A stretch of DNA of 34,647 nucleotides, from positions 1 through 34,647 of the forward strand of contig JAFXAC010000072.1 of NCBI GenBank assembly GCA_017522125.1, read 5' to 3'. The stretch comes from Clostridia bacterium (lineage in GTDB: Bacteria; Bacillota; Clostridia; Oscillospirales; CAG-272). Positions within the stretch are counted from its first letter, which is position 1. Each line of letters starts with the position of its first letter. Both the position numbers and the translations under genes were made by a program. A model generated the notes under the pieces. It did no database searches, had not been told where the DNA came from, and saw only the letters and a list, made by a program, of their open reading frames with translations. Shown piece after piece: positions 16,795-21,614 of the stretch.

Positions 16795-17487
16795 ATGTAT
16801 ACGAAAATACTTGTTGTTGATGATGACGTCAACATTTGTGACATTTTGAATAAATACCTTACCAACGAGGGCTATGACGTACGCACCGCAAACGACGGAT
16901 ATGAGGCTATCGATACCTTTAAAAAATACGATCCCGACCTCGTTTTGCTTGACATTATGCTTCCCGGCAAAAGCGGCAAGGACGTTTGCTCCGAGATAAG
17001 AAAGTTTTCAAACAAGCCCATTATTATGATCACAGCAAAGGGCGAGGTAGTGGACAAGGTCGTTTGCCTTGAGCTTGGTGCCGATGATTTCGTAGTTAAG
17101 CCCTTTGATATGAACGAGCTTTTTGCACGCATCAAGGCTGTCCTTCGCAGATGCAATTCTCACGATGACCCTGCAAGCGGCGAGGTAATAAAGTTCGAGA
17201 ACATAGAGATAAGCAAGCAGAAGTATGAGCTTAAGCTCAACGACAAGAGCGTTGACATTCCTCCCAAGGAGCTTGAACTGCTTTACTTCTTGGCATCGAA
17301 TTATAATCGCGTGTTCACACGCGATCAGCTTCTTGATAAGGTTTGGGGATTTGACTACCTTGGCGACTCCCGTACCGTTGACGTACACGTAAAGCGTCTG
17401 CGCGAAAAGCTTGAGGGCGTTTCGGACAAATGGGTGCTTAAAACCGTTTGGGGCGTCGGCTATAAATTTGAGGTTTCCGGCAACTGA
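16795..17487 (+). CDS. OmpR/PhoB-family response regulator
   Basis: The 230-residue protein has a receiver domain (residues 1-115) with the acidic pocket VVDDD, the phosphorylated Asp53 in LLDIMLP, Thr in ITAKGE and Lys in VVKPFD. A winged-helix DNA-binding domain follows (about 130-228) with ELELLYFLASNYNRVFTRDQLL and SRTVDVHVKRLREKL. The ATG at 16795 follows CAGGAGGA at the right distance; an in-frame start further upstream lacks a site and would overrun the promoter. The partner kinase lies 81 bases downstream, beyond a terminator hairpin. Confidence 0.95.
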   Translation: MYTKILVVDDDVNICDILNKYLTNEGYDVRTANDGYEAIDTFKKYDPDLVLLDIMLPGKSGKDVCSEIRKFSNKPIIMITAKGEVVDKVVCLELGADDFVVKPFDMNELFARIKAVLRRCNSHDDPASGEVIKFENIEISKQKYELKLNDKSVDIPPKELELLYFLASNYNRVFTRDQLLDKVWGFDYLGDSRTVDVHVKRLREKLEGVSDKWVLKTVWGVGYKFEVSGN

Positions 17488-17502
17488 ATCACGTAGAATA
17501 TG

Positions 17503-17551
17503 CGGGATGTTGCAAATGCATTTTTGCGCATTTGCAGCGTCCCGATTTTTT
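17503..17551 (+). terminator. Intrinsic terminator inside the operon, between response regulator and kinase
   Basis: A 17-bp stem with two G-T wobbles (17503-17519 with 17528-17544) is followed by A and six T. It lies 15 bases after the regulator stop codon and 17 bases before the kinase ATG. Expression of the kinase and protease needs readthrough or another start. Confidence 0.85.
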
Positions 17552-17568
17552 GAAAGGAGGTAGGGCGA

Positions 17569-19029
17569 ATGTTCAGAAGCTTGTACGTAAAATACATCGT
17601 AACCTTTGTAGTAATAATAACCATAAGCCTTACGCTCCTTGTTGCCATAGTAGGCTCTATGGTCGGCAATTATTCCGTTCAGGCGAAGTTTGATACCGTT
17701 GGAACGGCGGCAGGCTCGGTTGCTAATTTCCTTGAAGAAAAGCTTGAGCGCGACGACGATATGCGCGATTTTGAATATTTCGTGCGTCATAACTCGGGCG
17801 ACCTTGCCTCGTTACTTGAGGTCGTCAGAAATACGGGAGGCGAGGATATCTCGGTGCTTATCGCAAACCGCCGCGGTGAGATAATACTTGCAAGTGTTTC
17901 AGAAAAGGATAACGTTTACGCCAAGGGCAATATTTCGCCTACCGTAATGAACGAGGTCAATAACGGCCTTGAGCTGTCAAGGCTTGATAGCCTTGAGGGC
18001 GTGTTTGATACGCCGCATATTATAAACGCCGTGCCGATATATATGCGCAACAGCTACGTCTGCGGTATGGTTTTCGTATGCTCCGCGGAAAGCTCACTCA
18101 ACGAGTTTATGGAGGTCCTTATCAAGACCGTAGTGCTTTGCAGTCTTTGGGTAATGCTTGCGGCACTTATCGCTATTTATTTTATAAGTGACCGTATCAG
18201 CGCACCGCTGAAGGAGATGCGTCAGGCGGCAAAGAGCTTCGCGGCGGGGGATTTCGAGGTTCGCGTTCCCGTCGTGGGAAAGGACGAGGTTGCCGAGCTT
18301 GCGATAGCGTTTAACAATATGGCTTCCTCGCTTGCGTCCCTCGATGAAATGCGCAACAACTTTATGTCAAGCGTTTCGCACGATATGCGCACGCCGATGA
18401 CTACGATATCGGGCTTTATCGACTGCATACTCGACGGTGCAATACCGCCCGAAAAGCGCGAGCATTATCTGCGCGTCATAAGGGACGAGGTGCAAAGGCT
18501 TTCAAGACTTGTTTCCACGTTGCTTGACATTTCCCGAATCCAAGCGGGGGATCGCAAGTTTGTAATGAAGCCCTTTGATATCTGCGAGATGGCTCGTCAG
18601 ATAATAATTTCATTTGAGCAAAAAATAGAAGCAAAGCGGCTCGACGTGGAATTTGATGCCGATGGAGATAATATACTCGTTAACGGCGACCACGACGCAA
18701 TATATCAGATACTCTACAATATCTGCGATAACGCCGTAAAATTTTCTCGCGAGGGCGGACTTTTCCGCCTGTCGATAAAGAACAAGGACAAAAAGATCGC
18801 CGTAAGCGTATATAACGAGGGCGAGGGCATTCCGTACGCAGATCAGCCGTATATCTTCGAGAGATTTTATAAGAGCGACAAGAGCCGCGGCAAGGACAAG
18901 ACGGGCGTAGGACTCGGAATGTTTATCTCAAAGACGATAATCAACGCTCACAACGAGGATATAAGCCTCAGAAGCGAGCCTGGGGAGTTCTGTGAGTTCA
19001 CCTTCACCTTGCCGATAGCGAAAAAATAA
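17569..19029 (+). CDS. HAMP-domain sensor histidine kinase
   Basis: The protein has 486 residues: membrane segment 1 (about 9-33), an extracytoplasmic sensor region (34-183, dCache/PAS-like in length), membrane segment 2 (about 185-207), a HAMP domain (208-262), the phosphoacceptor box SSVSHDMRTPMTTI with His271, an N box (NICDNAVKFSREGG), a G1 box (NEGEGIP), an F box (IFERFYK) and a G2 box (TGVGLGMFISKTII). It is the cognate partner of the regulator upstream. AAGGAGG precedes the ATG. The downstream neighbour is an HtrA-like protease, which suggests envelope or secretion stress as the signal; that is inference from context. Confidence 0.95.
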   Translation: MFRSLYVKYIVTFVVIITISLTLLVAIVGSMVGNYSVQAKFDTVGTAAGSVANFLEEKLERDDDMRDFEYFVRHNSGDLASLLEVVRNTGGEDISVLIANRRGEIILASVSEKDNVYAKGNISPTVMNEVNNGLELSRLDSLEGVFDTPHIINAVPIYMRNSYVCGMVFVCSAESSLNEFMEVLIKTVVLCSLWVMLAALIAIYFISDRISAPLKEMRQAAKSFAAGDFEVRVPVVGKDEVAELAIAFNNMASSLASLDEMRNNFMSSVSHDMRTPMTTISGFIDCILDGAIPPEKREHYLRVIRDEVQRLSRLVSTLLDISRIQAGDRKFVMKPFDICEMARQIIISFEQKIEAKRLDVEFDADGDNILVNGDHDAIYQILYNICDNAVKFSREGGLFRLSIKNKDKKIAVSVYNEGEGIPYADQPYIFERFYKSDKSRGKDKTGVGLGMFISKTIINAHNEDISLRSEPGEFCEFTFTLPIAKK

Positions 19030-19054
19030 TATATCCAAGCAAAAGGGAAATAAA

Positions 19055-20347
19055 ATGGAAGAAAATAAGATACCCTCGGATATTACCGAGGAAGAATGCG
19101 CCACTCCGCCAGAAGAAGCCACCGAGGAGCAGGGTGCCGATACCCCCGAAGGTGAGGACATCACGACCGAGGAGGCGAGCGCCGACGCTTGCACGCCTGA
19201 CGCGGAAGCGGTTGCCGAAGAAAAAAGACGTAAAAGGACGAGCGCCGCATACGTCTATGCGATAGTTATGACCGTCCTTTTCACTCTGAGCTTCACCGCG
19301 CTTTCGTTTATACTGCTTTTGGGCTATCGTAGCGGCTACTTCATTTTCGGTGACGGAAAATATCTTGAAAAGGTCATATACGTGCGCGAATACGATAGCG
19401 AAAGCGGATATCTCACCTTGCCCGAGGTATACGATAAGGTCAGCCCGTCGGTAGTCAGCGTGGAGGCAAAGCTTGCGGGCGGCACGTCCATCGGCACGGG
19501 CTTCGTTATGGATGAGGAAGGGCATATCGCAACGAATTATCACGTTGTCGAAGATGCAAATTCGGTAAATATAATATTTATAAACGGAATAACCGTAAAG
19601 GCACAGATAGTTGGCAAGGACGAGCTTGCTGACCTTGCGGTGCTGAAGATAGAGAAGAGGAGCGAGCTTGTTCCCGCAGAGTTCGGAAACTCCGATGCGC
19701 TCGTGGTTGGCGAGTCTGTTTGCGCGATAGGAAACCCTGCAAACATCGAGTATGCAGGCTCTATGACGCAGGGCATAATTTCGGGTGTCAACCGCAACGT
19801 CAAGATATATGATGACGTCGGAATGCTTACAAAGACCGTAACGTATATCCAAACTGATACCACGCTGAATCCGGGCAACTCGGGCGGTCCTCTTATAGAT
19901 ATGTACGGCAAGGTCATCGGCGTCAACACGCTGAAGCTTGCGGGCGAGTACGAGGGCATATCCTTTGCACTCCCGATCAACGGTGCGCTTGAAATACTTC
20001 GCGGTATCATCGAGGGTAAGGACTCCACGGGCGGAAGCATCGCCGCCGAGGGTGTAAAGCTCGGCATCACCTGCGGAGCAGTGGTAAAGGGTGAGCGCTA
20101 TACTATTGACGGAGTGACTGAAAAGATAGCCGAGGCAACGGGCGTTATCGTCAGCAAGACGGCAACGGAGGGCTATAGCTCACACGGTATTTTGCTGCTT
20201 GAGGATATAATCCTCTCCGTAAACGGTGTGGCGGTTACCACCGCCGATGAGCTTCGCACGGAGCTTTATAAGCACAAGGTTGGCGAGTCGGCAGTCTTTT
20301 CCGTTTACAGAAACGGAGAAATCTTGGATTTGACGATAGTATTTTAA
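19055..20347 (+). CDS. Membrane-anchored HtrA/DegP-like serine protease with PDZ domain
   Basis: The protein of 430 residues starts with an acidic cytoplasmic tail of about 55 residues (more than 20 Glu/Asp), then KRRKRTSA and one membrane helix (about 66-90). The trypsin-like domain has the full triad: His163 in ATNYHVV, Asp193 in LADLAVLKI and Ser276 in NPGNSGGPL. A C-terminal PDZ domain (about 345-430) follows, with GVIVSKTATEGYSSHGILLLEDIILSVNG split by its ligand groove. Such proteases degrade misfolded exported proteins outside the membrane. The gene lies 25 bases after the kinase, so its level is probably set by that two-component system. Its stop codon is the first base triplet of the 21-bp inverted repeat that bounds the inserted island. 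Confidence 0.93.
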   Translation: MEENKIPSDITEEECATPPEEATEEQGADTPEGEDITTEEASADACTPDAEAVAEEKRRKRTSAAYVYAIVMTVLFTLSFTALSFILLLGYRSGYFIFGDGKYLEKVIYVREYDSESGYLTLPEVYDKVSPSVVSVEAKLAGGTSIGTGFVMDEEGHIATNYHVVEDANSVNIIFINGITVKAQIVGKDELADLAVLKIEKRSELVPAEFGNSDALVVGESVCAIGNPANIEYAGSMTQGIISGVNRNVKIYDDVGMLTKTVTYIQTDTTLNPGNSGGPLIDMYGKVIGVNTLKLAGEYEGISFALPINGALEILRGIIEGKDSTGGSIAAEGVKLGITCGAVVKGERYTIDGVTEKIAEATGVIVSKTATEGYSSHGILLLEDIILSVNGVAVTTADELRTELYKHKVGESAVFSVYRNGEILDLTIVF

Positions 20348-20365
20348 TAAAAAAATTCAGGCAGC
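20345..20365. repeat. Left arm of a perfect 21-bp inverted repeat bounding the island
   Basis: The arm reads TAAT, seven A, then TTCAGGCAGC. Its first three bases are the stop codon of the HtrA-like gene. The exact reverse complement lies at 21594-21614. Read together the two arms would form a canonical bidirectional terminator (GC-rich 10-bp stem plus seven T). Confidence 0.9.
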
Positions 20366-20405
20366 AAATGGGTGATGTCCTTATCGGAGAAATCACCATA
20401 ACGTA

Positions 20406-20450
20406 AAATTCCCACAGACCAATCAAACGGTTTGTGGGAATTTTTATTTT
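20406..20450. terminator. Bidirectional terminator at the left end of the island
   Basis: A 15-bp stem with one G-T wobble (20406-20420 with 20429-20443) and loop AATCAAAC is followed on the plus strand by TTATTTT and on the minus strand by a shorter T run. It can end both HtrA and kinase-DUF559 transcripts. Confidence 0.85.
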
Positions 20451-20474
20451 ATAAGCAGGGGAAACGGTTTAACC

Positions 20475-20521
20475 AAGCCTTCTCCAGTGGGAGAAGGGGG
20501 ACCACGAAGTGGTGGATGAGG
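20475..20521. repeat. Two-hairpin palindromic repeat, copy 1 (47 bp)
   Basis: Hairpin A pairs CCTTCTCC with GGAGAAGG. Hairpin B is ACCAC-GAA-GTGGT. The end is GGATGAGG. The copy is inverted relative to 20906-20953 and lies 2 bases beyond the DUF559 stop codon. Confidence 0.9.
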
Positions 20522-20523
20522 TG

Positions 20524-20898
20524 TTACCTCTTGGTTTTAAGGTCGCTATGATCCAAACCAAGATGCTTTAATATATCCTCTGTAACAGCGTTGAAATTGT
20601 TTCGTATACTATCGTTGGGATATCGTAAGACAACGATTCCCCAAGATGACAAGGCAGCATCTCTTTGTTTGTCCGCCTCTTTGTGTTCAGGCAATAGATG
20701 CTGTCTGCCATCCACCTCAATTACAATCTTCTTTTCCGCTATGTAAAAGTCAACGATATGGTTTTCAATATTATGCTGACGTCTGACGTTAACAGGCAGT
20801 CTTTTAAGAAAATCATACCACAGATGCTTTTCTTCGGGTGTCATATTTTTTCGTAGGGTTCGAGCGTTTGATACGAGCTTTTTATTGTAAGGTATCAT
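20524..20898 (-). CDS. DUF559 endonuclease-like protein
   Basis: The 124-residue protein belongs to the DUF559 group, related to very-short-patch-repair and restriction endonuclease-like folds. It has the typical start (LRKNMTPEEKHLWYDFLK), a QHNIENHIVDFYIAEKK stretch with a likely catalytic Asp, and IVIEVDGRQH, the E-x-D-G-x-x-H signature strand; WGIVVLRYPND near residue 88 completes the fold. The length is normal. It is closely bracketed by the two inverted copies of the palindromic repeat. Its ribosome binding site (GATGAGGAG, 5 bases before the ATG at 20898) is largely supplied by the end of the right-hand repeat. It may nick or cut DNA at the repeat or elsewhere; this is untested. Codon use is AT-rich, unlike the neighbours. 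Confidence 0.88.
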   Translation of the reverse strand: MIPYNKKLVSNARTLRKNMTPEEKHLWYDFLKRLPVNVRRQHNIENHIVDFYIAEKKIVIEVDGRQHLLPEHKEADKQRDAALSSWGIVVLRYPNDSIRNNFNAVTEDILKHLGLDHSDLKTKR

Positions 20899-20905
20899 TT
20901 TGACT

Positions 20906-20953
20906 CCTCATCCACCGCTGGCGCGGTCCCCCTTCTCCCACAGGAGAAGGCTT
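20906..20953. repeat. Two-hairpin palindromic repeat, copy 2 (48 bp, inverted)
   Basis: It matches copy 1 in reverse complement except one base in hairpin A's loop and the variable hairpin B, which here is ACCGC-GCCA-GCGGT. The stem change A-T to G-C is compensated on both sides. It overlaps the 3' end of the kinase gene and gives the DUF559 gene its ribosome binding site. Confidence 0.9.
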
Positions 20954-21453
20954 TTTATAAGTTCAACGCTCTCTTGTATAGGTTTTGTTCCATCGAGTCG
21001 AAGGACTTTGTGCGATAGTGTTTTCAGCCAATCCTCAATCTTTTCGGGAGTTCTTTTTTCTGCAAATGCAAAAAACTTTTCTTCCTGCTCGTACATATCT
21101 CCGCCCGGAAGAACCCTATCGCCGAATTTATCAATAGCTCTCTGCCTTATTCTTTTCATTCGCATATCAAGCGGAACGTCAAGGTATACCACAAGATCAT
21201 AGTTGTCGTTGATTTCCGGCATCATATCTCCATTAACAGCAGAAAAAACAAAACAGGGATTTTTCTTTATATCCTCTAACAGCAACCGTTCAACGACTTC
21301 TCTCGTTCTTGATGAAGCATACGGATTATGCGTGGAAGTAAAATAATATTGCTCTATATCCATGTGCTTGAAGTTTAATTCTTTGGCAAGCGCACCGGCA
21401 AGTGTTGTTTTACCGCTTCCATTCAGTCCACATACACATATTCCACACTTCAT
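20908..21453 (-). CDS. P-loop (AAA-type) small-molecule kinase-like protein with a repeat-encoded C-terminus
   Basis: The 181-residue protein has a Walker A motif GLNGSGKTT near residue 8 and a nucleotide-kinase-like layout: DLVVYLDVPLDMRMKRIRQR as the Walker-B-like strand and basic lid. It resembles the AAA_17/AAA_18 adenylate-kinase-like ATPases; the substrate is unknown. I start at ATG 21453 because GAGGGG stands six bases upstream; an earlier in-frame start would lie in the promoter. The last 14 residues (SLLLWEKGDRASGG) are encoded by the palindromic repeat, which has thus replaced or extended the native end. It has its own promoter and leads into the DUF559 gene. Confidence 0.8.
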   Translation of the reverse strand: MKCGICVCGLNGSGKTTLAGALAKELNFKHMDIEQYYFTSTHNPYASSRTREVVERLLLEDIKKNPCFVFSAVNGDMMPEINDNYDLVVYLDVPLDMRMKRIRQRAIDKFGDRVLPGGDMYEQEEKFFAFAEKRTPEKIEDWLKTLSHKVLRLDGTKPIQESVELIKSLLLWEKGDRASGG

Positions 21454-21522
21454 GCTATACCCCTCATTTATCGCAAGTTTCGCATTTGTATTACAAATGC
21501 ATCGGGCTATGCCCACACCCTT

Positions 21523-21551
21523 ATTATAGCACAAAAACCGCAGAAAATCAA
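21523..21551 (-). promoter_or_regulatory. Promoter of the kinase-DUF559 unit
   Basis: On the minus strand, -35 TTGATT (21546-21551), a 17-base spacer and a perfect -10 TATAAT (21523-21528). The -35 box lies in the loop of the hairpin at 21535-21561. Confidence 0.72.
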
Positions 21552-21561
21552 TCTGCGGTTT
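21533..21561 (-). terminator. Terminator at the right end of the island (for the synthetase transcript)
   Basis: A 10-bp stem AAACCGCAGA/TCTGCGGTTT (21535-21544 with 21552-21561) is followed on the minus strand by TTTTTG (T run ending at plus 21533). It lies about 50 bases past the synthetase stop codon. Confidence 0.8.
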
Positions 21562-21593
21562 CTGTATTTCTCCGTTAAGAACAACAGAGAAAA

Positions 21594-21614
21594 GCTGCCT
21601 GAATTTTTTTATTA
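21594..21614. repeat. Right arm of the 21-bp inverted repeat
   Basis: This is the exact reverse complement of 20345-20365. Its last three bases are the stop codon of the acyl-CoA synthetase gene on the minus strand. Confidence 0.9.

Larger units (their letters stand above)
20345..21614. mobile_element. 1.27-kb island: P-loop kinase plus DUF559 cassette inside an inverted repeat
   Basis: Two perfect 21-bp arms enclose 1228 bases. Just inside each arm, after ten unrelated bases, both ends carry the same 17-base motif in inverted orientation (GTCCTTATCGGAGAAAT on the left, GTTCTTAACGGAGAAAT on the right), each within a small hairpin. Inside are a kinase gene and a DUF559 gene, both on the minus strand and visibly more AT-rich in codon use than their neighbours. 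There is no transposase, integrase or phage gene. I infer an insertion into the loop of a terminator shared by the convergent HtrA and synthetase genes. The alternative is that the 21-bp arms are the element's own termini. Confidence 0.6.

Noticed and set aside
20366..20404. Integron attC site or a known riboswitch at the island ends
   Set aside because: The end motif lacks the paired R/L boxes of attC (no GTTRRRY with matching RYYYAAC) and fits no riboswitch consensus I know. No integrase is present.
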